Shown: positions 1 to 6,658, counted from the stretch's first letter. The stretch: 8,885 bases of DNA from Phycisphaerales bacterium (GCA_011053245.1 DRGS01000093.1:1-8885), one strand, 5' to 3'. The notes: a model not told the origin generated them from the letters alone. Program-made: numbers and translations.

Positions 1-2
1 CA

Positions 3-251
3 GTTACCATATTTGAAGCGTTTCATAAACCCGGCGGGGTTATGGTTTACGGTATCCCGGAGTTTCGGTTGCCGAAAGCTATCGTAGAAAAAGAGATCGA
101 CGTACTTCGTAAAATGGGCGTGGATATCGTGTGCAACTTTATCGTCGGCAGAACTCGCACTATCGAGCAACTTATGAAAGAGGACGGATTCGACGCGGTC
201 TATATCGGTGTCGGTGCCGGCTTGCCGCGATTTATGAACATGGAAGGCGAG
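3..251 (+). pseudogene. nfnB: Internal piece of NfnB in inverted orientation
   Basis: Reading from position 3 gives 83 codons beginning VTIFEAFHKPGG and ending GAGLPRFMNMEGE. In NfnB/GltA-type flavoproteins this stretch directly follows the N-terminal FAD-binding Rossmann motif (the segment with GGV-x-VYGIPEFRLPK). The preceding part of the same protein is encoded on the opposite strand at 250-792, so the two pieces are head to head instead of collinear. Only about 8-10 codons of the expected protein are missing between them. After position 251 the plus frame stays open to 377 but no longer resembles the family, because it is then antisense to the other nfnB piece. No start codon belongs to this piece; the ATG at 42 is an internal methionine. 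Family assignment is confident. Whether the inversion is real or artefactual is unknown. Confidence 0.85.
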
Positions 252-256
252 CAGCG
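248..256. other. Inversion (fold-back) junction inside nfnB
   Basis: Around this point the plus-strand NfnB reading ends (after MEGE, codons up to 251) and the minus-strand NfnB reading ends (GSGPGGIVAA, last family-like codon at 250-252). The two codings meet within a few bases, in the short G/C/A-rich string GGCGAGCAGCGAC. In the undisturbed gene the two joined points should lie roughly 280-300 bases apart on the same strand. The exact breakpoint and any microhomology cannot be fixed without the native sequence. Confidence 0.8.
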
Positions 257-792
257 ACAATACCGCCAGGCCCTGAACCGATTACCGCGACCTTTTTGCC
301 CGTTTCCGGCGCAACGGCCGGAACGGATACTTCATCCATGGCAAGATCTGCCGCGAATCTTTCGAGCCTGCCGATAGCGACAGCCTTTGTCGGATCCTTA
401 AAGCGTTTACCGACGGTGCATGTCTCCTGGCACTGTACTTCCTGCGGACATACCCTGCCGCATACCGCAGGCAGAAGAGAGTTTTCCTTTATGATCGCAA
501 GGGCTTCTTTGTATTTGCCGTCTGCTATGGCAACGACAAAATCCTTTATTCGTATCCGGACCGGACAGCCGTCCATGCACGGTGCGTTCTTGCACTGAAC
601 GCATCGCATCGCTTCCAGCCTTGCCTGCAGTTCCGTATACCCGGTCGCCACCTCTTTGATATTATTTCGCCTTACGGCCCCGTCCTGAGCCGGCATATCC
701 TGCGACGGTATAGCAAACCTGTCTTTGGGTTTCAATTCACCAGCCGCCTGCTTTTCCAGTAATTCTTTCAAAAGTTTTTTGTCGTCACTCAC
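250..792 (-). CDS. nfnB: NfnB N-terminal part (NADPH-dependent ferredoxin:NAD+ oxidoreductase, large subunit), disrupted
   Basis: These 181 codons are the N-terminus of NfnB (also called SudA or GltA-like), the NADP(H)-binding flavoprotein subunit of the electron-bifurcating transhydrogenase. Eight cysteines fit the two [4Fe-4S] sites of the family: C64, C67, C72, C76 and C111, C115, C121, C125. The FAD Rossmann motif GSGPGG is at residues 172-177. The likely start is GTG (790-792), preceded by AGGAAA about eight bases upstream. The nfnA stop lies 37 bases upstream, so the two genes form an operon in the usual A-B order. The frame remains open to 232, but RLPCS after residue 181 is not family sequence; it is antisense to the inverted piece at 3-251. 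The family is normally about 460-470 residues, so the C-terminal NADP-binding half is missing. A glutamate synthase small subunit is the alternative, but the adjacent nfnA argues against it. Confidence 0.88.
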
Positions 793-829
793 TACTATTT
801 CCTATTCACAAACAAAATGAAGTAATAAT

Positions 830-1693
830 TTAATTGTTAATTCTATCATCGAGTTTACACTTATGGTCCTTGTAAGCCTGATGCGCCTTTTCTTCCTGTG
901 CTTTATAGGCACCAAGCCTCTTGATCATCTGGTCGAAGTTGACCTTATGTCCGTCAAACTCCGGGCCGTCGACACAGACGAATTTTGTTTTACCGCCGAC
1001 TTCGACACGGCAACCGCCGCACATACCGGTTCCGTCGATCATGATCGTATTTAGCGATACTTCCGTTGGAACGTCATACTTAGCGGTTGTCATACAGCAG
1101 AACTTCATCATCACAGCAGGGCCGATCACAATTACCTTGGCGGGTTTGTCACTGCTTTCGCAAAACTCTTCCAAAGGTTCTGTTACCAATGCTTTCCTGC
1201 CGTGTGACCCGTCGTCGGTTACTACTATCAACTCGTCGCTTATCGCGGCAAACTCATCTTCGAGGATCAGAAGTTCTTTTGTTCGGGCCCCTATGATGCT
1301 GATGATCTTGTTTCCCGCTTCCTTCATGGCAGTAGCTATCGGCAGTAGCGGGGCATTGCCTATTCCGCCGCCAACACAGACAACCGTACCGAGTTTTTCA
1401 ACATGAGTCGGCCTGCCCAACGGGCCTGCGATATAGCTCAGCTCATCGCCGACATTAAGATCCGCCATCTCCGCCGTCGTTTTGCCCACGCGTTGGAATA
1501 CCAGCGTGATAGTTCCTTTCGCCACGTCAGTACCCGCTATCGTCAGCGGTATGCGTTCGCCATAATCGTCGCTTATCCCGACAATAACAAATTGCCCCGG
1601 CTTGCGTGCAGCGGCTATCAATTTCGCCTCTACCTCGATGGTAAACACATTTTCAGAAAGCTGTTTCTTCGCTACTATCTTATTGTGACTCAT
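830..1693 (-). CDS. nfnA: NfnA, sulfide/dihydroorotate dehydrogenase-like FAD/NAD-binding subunit of NfnAB
   Basis: A 287-residue protein of the PyrK/SudB-like ferredoxin reductase family. In the known NfnAB complex this small subunit binds NADH, FAD and a [2Fe-2S] cluster and works with NfnB to couple NADPH oxidation to reduction of NAD+ and ferredoxin, or the reverse, in the cytoplasm. Visible domains: a FAD-binding beta barrel at about residues 1-98 with RIPLT at 47-51; an NAD-binding fold starting at GGGIGNAP (108-115); and a C-terminal cluster site with C225, C228 and C240 in the TGMCGGC and FVCVDGPEFDGH segments. In the family the cluster is held by three cysteines plus an aspartate; D220 just before TGMC is the candidate. 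The C-terminal tail is lysine-rich. The start is ATG at 1691-1693 behind a purine-rich GAAAGAGA. It is the first gene of a two-gene operon with nfnB. Length and motifs are complete. Confidence 0.92.
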   Translation of the reverse strand: MSHNKIVAKKQLSENVFTIEVEAKLIAAARKPGQFVIVGISDDYGERIPLTIAGTDVAKGTITLVFQRVGKTTAEMADLNVGDELSYIAGPLGRPTHVEKLGTVVCVGGGIGNAPLLPIATAMKEAGNKIISIIGARTKELLILEDEFAAISDELIVVTDDGSHGRKALVTEPLEEFCESSDKPAKVIVIGPAVMMKFCCMTTAKYDVPTEVSLNTIMIDGTGMCGGCRVEVGGKTKFVCVDGPEFDGHKVNFDQMIKRLGAYKAQEEKAHQAYKDHKCKLDDRINN

Positions 1694-1727
1694 TTTTCTC
1701 TTTCGTTCAAAATACGCTATACTGTAT

Positions 1728-1777
1728 CAGACAGGCCTTTTCGCAGGGTGTCTGGCAAAAATATTCCTCACGGGAGG
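1728..1777 (-). promoter_or_regulatory. nfnA leader with two small hairpins
   Basis: If transcription starts near 1773, nfnA has an untranslated leader of about 80 bases. It could fold into two stems: CCTC/GAGG (1766-1769 with 1774-1777, loop of four) at the very start, and CAGACA/TGTCTG (1728-1733 with 1749-1754, loop of 15). Neither stem is followed by a U-run, so attenuation by intrinsic termination is not supported. I recognise no riboswitch class. The leader may be only structured or may be a protein-binding site. Confidence 0.25.
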
Positions 1778-1779
1778 CT

Positions 1780-1807
1780 ATTGTAGCCAAAAGCCATTTT
1801 TTGTCAA
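1780..1807 (-). promoter_or_regulatory. Sigma70-type promoter of nfnAB
   Basis: On the minus strand a perfect TTGACA (1802-1807) is followed by a 16-base spacer and TACAAT (1780-1785). The predicted start of transcription is near 1773, about 80 bases before the nfnA ATG. The -10 box lies inside a short palindrome, GGCTA-TTG-TAGCC (1776-1788), which could be an operator or chance. Confidence 0.65.
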
Positions 1808-1841
1808 CTCAAATTGCCTCAAATCCTGTACTAATAAATTC

Positions 1842-1887
1842 AAAAAGCGTGTTTTACCGATGGTTATATGGGCCATACTCGCTTTTT
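1842..1887. repeat. Imperfect inverted repeat in the divergent spacer
   Basis: AAAAAGCG (1842-1849) pairs with CGCTTTTT (1880-1887), with an inner ATGG/CCAT stem (1860-1863 with 1873-1876) and a GT/AC pair between. The A-run/T-run flanks look like a bidirectional terminator, but the flanking genes are transcribed away from it, so no transcript is expected to end here. It could be a relic, an operator or a guard between divergent promoters. The rest of the spacer, from about 1888 to 1972, shows nothing I can name. Confidence 0.35.
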
Positions 1888-1972
1888 ACGCGTGTAGTTC
1901 GTCACATTTTTGGCGGTTTTGTCAGTTCTTCCTTGCAATATTAAACAGTGAGCGGTTCCAGGGGGATAAGTT

Positions 1973-2001
1973 TTGCATAAGTGTCTCGGGTGGATTATAC
2001 T
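1973..2001 (+). promoter_or_regulatory. Sigma70-type promoter of the dehydrogenase-amrS operon
   Basis: TTGCAT (1973-1978), a 17-base spacer and TATACT (1996-2001) give near-consensus boxes. Transcription would start near 2008, leaving a leader of about 28 bases that contains the ribosome binding site AGGGGAT (2021-2027). This arrangement also shows that a TTG at 1973 cannot be the translation start. Confidence 0.7.
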
Positions 2002-2035
2002 CACGGTATGGTTTTTTCTTAGGGGATACAACACG

Positions 2036-4909
2036 ATGGATACAGAGCAGATAACAAAACAGTTAAGCAAACTCATCAAAGGCGATGTGCTGGTCGATAT
2101 TTTTAACCGCGTCGCATTCAGTACGGACGCCAGCATCTACCAGATCGTCCCGCGATGTGTCGTAGCCGTACGCGACACCGCCGATGTCACCGCCGTCGTT
2201 AAATTCGCCAAGCAAGCTGATCTCTCTGTCGTCGGTCGCGGCGCAGGTACCGGTCTGGCCGGTGAATCGCTGACCCGCGGCATTGTCGTCGATACTTCCC
2301 GTTATATGAAAAACATCATAGGGATAAGCGACGGCAGGCAAACGGTCACATGTCAGCCCGGAGTAGTGCTTGATGATCTCAACACTTATCTGGCTGAGTA
2401 CGGAAAGAAGATCGGCCCGGATCCATCCAGCGGCAACAGGGCGTCCGTCGCCGGCGTCGTCGCGAATAACGCCACAGGAGCGCATTCGCTCGAATACGGT
2501 TACATCGCCGAATATATCGAAGCTATCGAGATGGTGTTGGCTGACGGCTCCGTTGTGGAACTCACCAATAATGTCGATACCGAAAGCGGCGGGGCGGTTG
2601 GAGATATTGCAAGGAAAGTACAGTCTGTCCTTACAGGTCAGGACGAAACGATCGCAAAAGCGCTGCCGAAAACCAAACGCAACCGATGCGGCTATGACAT
2701 TGCCGGTATTCTTCACGACGAAAGGATCGATCTTGCAAAGTTGACAGCAGGCTCGGAGGGTACGTTCGGGATATTTACAAAGCTTTCCCTGCGGACCGTG
2801 GACGTACCAAAGTGCAAGGGACTCATCCAGTTTGAGTTTAATAGCTTCAAGAACATGGCAAAAGCCGTACCCGTAATCGTCGATAGTGGCGCAGCAGCCT
2901 GTGAACTCATGGACAAACGCTTGATCGATATGGCCGCCAGAGCCTTTCCAGAGTATGCCGATGTGCTGCCGAGAGGTTGTGCGGCTCTGCTCCTCGTTGA
3001 GCATGTAGCCGATAGCGCAGAACATCTTCAGGCCAAACTCGGTAGGACCGACGCCTGCATAGGAGAATTGGCAAGTGGGAGAATGAAGATACTTGATGAA
3101 TCGGCCCAAAAGCGGCTCTGGAAATCGCGTAAAGACGCCGTCCCGCTATTGCACTCGGAAAAGGGCAATTGCCACCCCATACCTTTTATCGAGGACGTAT
3201 CCGTTGAGAATACCAGGTTATCCGAGTACATTGACGGCCTCGTTGCCATCGGCAAAAAATTCGACATCCCTATGGCATTTTACGGTCACGCAGGCGACGG
3301 TGAACTGCATGTACGGCCATATCTCGACCTGAGCAAACCCGATGACATCGCCCGGATGCAGAGCATTGCCGCCGAGGTCTTTCAGTTGGCATGGTCCCTC
3401 GGAGGAACCATAAGCGGTGAACATGCCGACGGTCTGCTGCGGGCAGGGTTCATCAGACAGCAGTATGGCGACGAGTATTATCAATTGCTAAAGAATATAA
3501 AGAACGCCTTTGACCCCGATGGTCTAATGAATCCAGGCAAGGTGATCAACGATGACCCCGATGTTATGGTAAAGGATATCCGAGCCGAAAATCTCGTATT
3601 AGCCGAACGTCTTGAGACGAATCTTTATTTTAAGCCCGACGAGTACAAGTTCGAGATCGAGCAATGTAACGGCGACGGCGTTTGCATAAGCACTCAGCCA
3701 GGCGCCAGAATGTGCCCGGTCTACAGAGCGACCGCTGATGAGCTTGCATGTTCCCGTGCAAAAGCCAATCTCCTGCGCGCATGGATAACCGGCTTGATAA
3801 AGGAAGATGATTTAGAGTCGGACGACTTCAAAAAGATTCTTGACCTTTGCATCAATTGCAAAATGTGCTCGGTGGAGTGTCCCTCCGGAGTGGATATATC
3901 CAAGCTGATGGTCGAAGCGCGAGCTGAGTACGTCAAACGCAAGGGCCTCACCCGCCCCGAGTACATCCTAACGCATAACCGCATCATGAGTGCCCTCGGC
4001 AGCAGATTTGCCCCGGTCAGCAATTTTGCGCTGGCCCTTGGCCCCGTCCGGTGGATCATGGAAAAGGCTATCGGGATCGACAGACGCAGGAAGATGCCCC
4101 GCTTCGAAAAAAGTCCGTTCCTTGTCAAGGGCAGGGAGTATCTTGAGAGAATCGGCGAACTTGAAAACCCCATGGATAAGGTAGCATTCTTTGTAGATAG
4201 CTACGTCAATTACAACGACCACGAACTTGGATTTACTGTGATAGATTTTCTCAGGCATAACAATATCGAGGTGATACTACCCGACCAGAGGCCCGCACCC
4301 TTGGCTGCGTTCGCTTATGGTGATCTCAAAACAGCAAGAAAGGATATAGAGTTCAATATCAAGCATCTCTATGAGGCGTTCAAAAATGGTTACAAGGTCG
4401 TTTGTTCCGAGCCAAGTGCCGCCTTGTGCCTTAAAGAGGAATTGAGGCTGTTGATCGGCAGTAAAGAGGCCAGGATCGTTTCGACCTGCACATACGAATT
4501 GATGGATTACCTCAACAAGCTTGACAAGGTCGGCAGATTACAGCTACCCAAAGTTGACAGTGGCAAAGAAAATATTTGGGCCGGCCACAAGTTTGCTTAC
4601 CACAGCCCATGTCATCTTTGCGCCCTGGGTGTCGGCGGAGCTGGCATCGAACTTTTGGGCAAACTTACGGATACAAAGATTCGCGACATCAATAGCGGCT
4701 GTTGCGGTCTGGCAGGTACCTGCGGAATGCAGAAGAAAAACTACGACCTCTCTATCAAGATCGCCAGTGAGATGGTAGATGCCATCGCCGCTATGGATAC
4801 CGAATATGTACTGACCGAATGCTCGGCTTGCAAGATGCAGATCGAGCAGTTGACCGACAAGAAAGTACTGCACCCGATAAAGATTCTGGCCGCGGTATAT
4901 GGGTTGTAA
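2036..4909 (+). CDS. FAD-linked 2-hydroxyacid (D-lactate-type) dehydrogenase fused to Fe-S and cysteine-rich CCG domains
   Basis: A 957-residue fusion of a GlcD/Dld-type flavoprotein with a GlpC-type electron-transfer module; such proteins oxidise D-lactate, D-2-hydroxyglutarate or related acids. In order: PCMH-type FAD-binding domain at about residues 38-250, with GAGTGLAGES at 69-78 and PSSGNRASVAGVVANNATGA at 130-149; FAD-oxidase C-terminal domain at about 255-502, with FYGHAGDGELH (416-425), SGEHADG (460-466) and NPGK (499-502); an Fe-S region with CNGDGVC (544-550) and MCP (C560), then CINCKMCSVECP (C605, C608, C611, C615); and two CCG-type repeats, the second intact (C859, CCG at 889-891, C929, C932). 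The first repeat reads DQRPAPLAAF where CCG is expected. The ATG at 2036 is chosen for its AGGGGAT site ten bases upstream and the promoter at 1973-2001. No signal peptide is seen. The substrate cannot be read from sequence. It is first in an operon with amrS. Confidence 0.88.
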   Translation: MDTEQITKQLSKLIKGDVLVDIFNRVAFSTDASIYQIVPRCVVAVRDTADVTAVVKFAKQADLSVVGRGAGTGLAGESLTRGIVVDTSRYMKNIIGISDGRQTVTCQPGVVLDDLNTYLAEYGKKIGPDPSSGNRASVAGVVANNATGAHSLEYGYIAEYIEAIEMVLADGSVVELTNNVDTESGGAVGDIARKVQSVLTGQDETIAKALPKTKRNRCGYDIAGILHDERIDLAKLTAGSEGTFGIFTKLSLRTVDVPKCKGLIQFEFNSFKNMAKAVPVIVDSGAAACELMDKRLIDMAARAFPEYADVLPRGCAALLLVEHVADSAEHLQAKLGRTDACIGELASGRMKILDESAQKRLWKSRKDAVPLLHSEKGNCHPIPFIEDVSVENTRLSEYIDGLVAIGKKFDIPMAFYGHAGDGELHVRPYLDLSKPDDIARMQSIAAEVFQLAWSLGGTISGEHADGLLRAGFIRQQYGDEYYQLLKNIKNAFDPDGLMNPGKVINDDPDVMVKDIRAENLVLAERLETNLYFKPDEYKFEIEQCNGDGVCISTQPGARMCPVYRATADELACSRAKANLLRAWITGLIKEDDLESDDFKKILDLCINCKMCSVECPSGVDISKLMVEARAEYVKRKGLTRPEYILTHNRIMSALGSRFAPVSNFALALGPVRWIMEKAIGIDRRRKMPRFEKSPFLVKGREYLERIGELENPMDKVAFFVDSYVNYNDHELGFTVIDFLRHNNIEVILPDQRPAPLAAFAYGDLKTARKDIEFNIKHLYEAFKNGYKVVCSEPSAALCLKEELRLLIGSKEARIVSTCTYELMDYLNKLDKVGRLQLPKVDSGKENIWAGHKFAYHSPCHLCALGVGGAGIELLGKLTDTKIRDINSGCCGLAGTCGMQKKNYDLSIKIASEMVDAIAAMDTEYVLTECSACKMQIEQLTDKKVLHPIKILAAVYGL

Positions 4910-4924
4910 CCGGGGGTTATAGAT

Positions 4925-5959
4925 ATGACCGATAGTGAGCGTAAATTAAAGCAAGCTTTGCTCTGGGAGACAACTGGCGACAAGAACGTCAAGTGTTCGC
5001 TATGTGCATGGCGATGTTCGATCGCCGACGGCAAGGTCGGCCACTGCGGCGTCAGGAAAAATATTGACGGCACTTTGTATTCGCTGGTTTATGACAGGGT
5101 ATGCGCAGCAGGCGCCGACCCGATCGAAAAAAAGCCCCTCTTTCACTTCATGCCCGGCACATCGGCCTTTTCGATATCGACGCCGGGCTGCAATTTCCGA
5201 TGCAGCTTCTGTCAGAACTGGCAGATCAGTCAGATGGCTCTCGATGGGCGTATCCAGGGCCAGCCGTATACCCCCGAGGAGATTGTAAATGCCGCACTGA
5301 AAGCCGGGTGCCGCTCCATCGCGTATACCTATACCGAACCGACGATTTTCATGGAGTTGTGCGCCGATTGCGGCCAGTTAGCTAAACGCAAGGGCCTCGC
5401 CAATATCTTCGTCAGCAATGGCTACGAAACCACCGAAGCCATCGATCTCGCAAAGCCATGGCTCGACGCCATCAACGTTGACCTTAAATCTTTCAGCGAC
5501 GACTTCTACAAAAAACTCTGCAAAGCCAGTCTGGCCCCGGTACTTGACACTATCCGATACATAGCAAAGAAAACCGACATCTGGATGGAGATCACTACGC
5601 TTCTGATACCCGGTGAAAATGACAGCGACGCCGAGATCGCCGCTATCGCCGAATTCATCGTCAAAGAAACCGGCCCCGATACCCCATGGCATGTAAGCGG
5701 ATTCTATCCCAATTACAAGATGACCGACAAGCCCGCTACCAACGGCCACTCCTTAGAGCGGGCACTCGACATAGGAAAAAAAGCCGGCCTGCGTTACATC
5801 TACGTCGGCAACCTCCCCGGCACACGCGCCGAGAGTACATTCTGCTATAGCTGTGGTGCAACCCTGATCGAGCGAGTCGGATACACCATCAATAGCAATA
5901 AGATCAAAGACGGCTCATGCCCCCAGTGCCGCGCTATCATAGCCGGCATCGGCCTATAA
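4925..5959 (+). CDS. amrS: AmmeMemoRadiSam system radical SAM enzyme (AmrS)
   Basis: A 344-residue radical SAM protein related to pyruvate formate-lyase activating enzymes. The radical SAM motif is CNFRCSFC (C89, C93, C96), followed by QNWQISQ, a signature of the AmrS family. An N-terminal four-cysteine module (C24, C27, C31, C41; CSLCAWRC and GHCGVR) precedes it, as is usual in this family. Two CxxC pairs near the C-terminus (C307, C310 and C332, C335) look like a zinc-ribbon or an extra metal site. The family is named for its genomic association with AMMECR1-like and Memo-like proteins; its reaction is, to my knowledge, not settled. Neither partner is in this window. The start is ATG at 4925 with GGGGG eight bases before it, and the gene begins only 15 bases after the dehydrogenase stop, so the two are very probably co-transcribed. 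No convincing terminator follows. Confidence 0.9.
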   Translation: MTDSERKLKQALLWETTGDKNVKCSLCAWRCSIADGKVGHCGVRKNIDGTLYSLVYDRVCAAGADPIEKKPLFHFMPGTSAFSISTPGCNFRCSFCQNWQISQMALDGRIQGQPYTPEEIVNAALKAGCRSIAYTYTEPTIFMELCADCGQLAKRKGLANIFVSNGYETTEAIDLAKPWLDAINVDLKSFSDDFYKKLCKASLAPVLDTIRYIAKKTDIWMEITTLLIPGENDSDAEIAAIAEFIVKETGPDTPWHVSGFYPNYKMTDKPATNGHSLERALDIGKKAGLRYIYVGNLPGTRAESTFCYSCGATLIERVGYTINSNKIKDGSCPQCRAIIAGIGL

Positions 5960-6023
5960 CCAAAGGAATTTTTGCATCTAAAATGTATAAATAATCAAAT
6001 ATTTCAAAATGTTATAAAATTTC

Positions 6024-6041
6024 GAAAAGTTACAACTTTTC
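6024..6041. promoter_or_regulatory. 18-bp palindrome, candidate operator of the toxin-antitoxin operon
   Basis: GAAAAGTTACAACTTTTC is a perfect inverted repeat (two 8-base arms, central AC) that ends two bases before the -35 box of the antitoxin promoter. Antitoxins of the Phd/YefM class commonly bind palindromes in their own promoter, so an autoregulatory operator is the simplest reading. It has no trailing T-run, so it is a poor terminator for amrS. The leader around it (about 5968-6042) is strongly AT-rich. Confidence 0.5.
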
Positions 6042-6043
6042 TC

Positions 6044-6072
6044 TTGACTACGCCACTGTTATTTGCGATAAT
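6044..6072 (+). promoter_or_regulatory. Sigma70-type promoter of the toxin-antitoxin operon
   Basis: TTGACT (6044-6049), a 17-base spacer and GATAAT (6067-6072) lie just upstream of the antitoxin gene. The ribosome binding site AAGGGG (6084-6089) follows, seven bases before the ATG at 6097. Confidence 0.65.
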
Positions 6073-6096
6073 ACGGTATATGAAAGGGGTTGCAAA

Positions 6097-6348
6097 ATGA
6101 CGGTTTTTAGTATGACAGACGCAAGGCACGAGTTTACCAAAATTGCCAATCAGGTAATGATCGCAGGCGAGCGGATATTTGTAAGCAAGAATAACACCCC
6201 CGCATTTGCGGTCGTGCCGATTTCCGACGTAGAGTTATTAGAAGCTTTGGAGAATAAAATTGATTTGGAGGAAGCGCTCACAGCCCTAAAGGAGCCAGGA
6301 ACCACCAGTCTGGAAAACCTTAAAAAACAGTTGGGCATGTCAGCGTAA
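6097..6348 (+). CDS. Phd/YefM-family antitoxin
   Basis: An 83-residue protein. The N-terminal half fits the Phd/YefM DNA-binding fold: an opening segment FSMTDARHEFTKIANQV (about residues 4-20), then a strand-rich GERIFVSKNNTPAFAVVPISDVELLEAL (about 24-51), where the family usually has a phrase like 'vitrrgkpvavlvs'. The acidic C-terminal tail (about 52-83, with DLEEALTALKEPG) would be the toxin-binding part. It has its own promoter and a strong ribosome binding site, and the toxin gene starts seven bases after its stop. In this family the antitoxin neutralises the toxin by direct binding and represses the operon together with it. An internal ATG at 6112 is an alternative start, but its spacing to the ribosome binding site is poorer. 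Confidence 0.8.
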   Translation: MTVFSMTDARHEFTKIANQVMIAGERIFVSKNNTPAFAVVPISDVELLEALENKIDLEEALTALKEPGTTSLENLKKQLGMSA

Positions 6349-6355
6349 GTAAGTA

Positions 6356-6658
6356 ATGGAATACAAAGTAAGACTTAAGCCAAGGGCAAAACGATTCATC
6401 TTGTCTCAACCCGCCGCCGTCCAAAATCAATTGATTAGGCAGTTAGATAGACTAAGAAAAGATCCTGTCCCGAAAAACTCTACGGAACTCGACGCCGACA
6501 GGCAGATATACAGGGTCAAGTGCAAAAAATACCGAATACTCTATCAAGTTCAAAAGCATAAGCTTATCATCCTCGTGGTATCTGTCGGAGACCGAAAAGG
6601 CGTGGAACGTTTCCGCAAAGAGTTGACTAAGGTTATGAAAAAACGCTCTTCAAAGTAG
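6356..6658 (+). CDS. RelE/ParE-superfamily toxin
   Basis: A 100-residue basic protein with the RelE-like order: an N-terminal YKVRLKPRAKRFI strand and helix, a helix VQNQLIRQLDRLRKDP (about residues 22-37), then IYRVKCKKYRILYQVQKHKL (51-70) and IILVVSVGDRKGVERF (71-86), matching the family pattern 'yRvr.g.yRilY.v....i.vl.vghR...Y'. R53, R60 and R80 are candidates for the conserved basic residues. RelE homologues cleave mRNA on the ribosome while ParE homologues act on gyrase; the RILYQV and GDRK elements favour RelE, but this is not certain. There is no clear ribosome binding site before its ATG, so translation is probably coupled to the antitoxin. It converges with the antiporter gene, with stop codons only 18 bases apart. 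Confidence 0.82.
   Translation: MEYKVRLKPRAKRFILSQPAAVQNQLIRQLDRLRKDPVPKNSTELDADRQIYRVKCKKYRILYQVQKHKLIILVVSVGDRKGVERFRKELTKVMKKRSSK

Noticed and set aside
252..377. Plus-strand continuation of the NfnB frame past the junction
   Set aside because: It is antisense to the minus-strand NfnB piece and does not resemble the family; the open frame is an accident of the inversion.
131..598. 155-codon plus-strand frame near the left end
   Set aside because: It overlaps both NfnB pieces in the wrong frame and crosses the junction; no recognisable motif.
1..792. A programmed invertible DNA switch in nfnB
   Set aside because: Only one inversion joint is visible, with no flanking inverted repeats and no recombinase gene in the window; a chimera explains it more simply.
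1973..2035. Upstream TTG start adding 21 hydrophobic residues to the dehydrogenase, possibly a signal or membrane segment
   Set aside because: The TTG is part of the -35 box of a good promoter, and AGGGGAT is correctly placed for the ATG at 2036, so the extension would not be transcribed.
2063..3109. Long minus-strand open frame (348 codons) opposite the dehydrogenase
   Set aside because: The plus strand encodes well-conserved FAD-binding motifs throughout; the antisense translation resembles no family I know and has no promoter or ribosome binding site. It is a codon-usage shadow.
5942..5975. Terminator after amrS from GCCG/CGGC and a following T-run
   Set aside because: The stem has only four pairs, lies inside the coding end, and the TTTTT is about 15 bases away; too weak to call.
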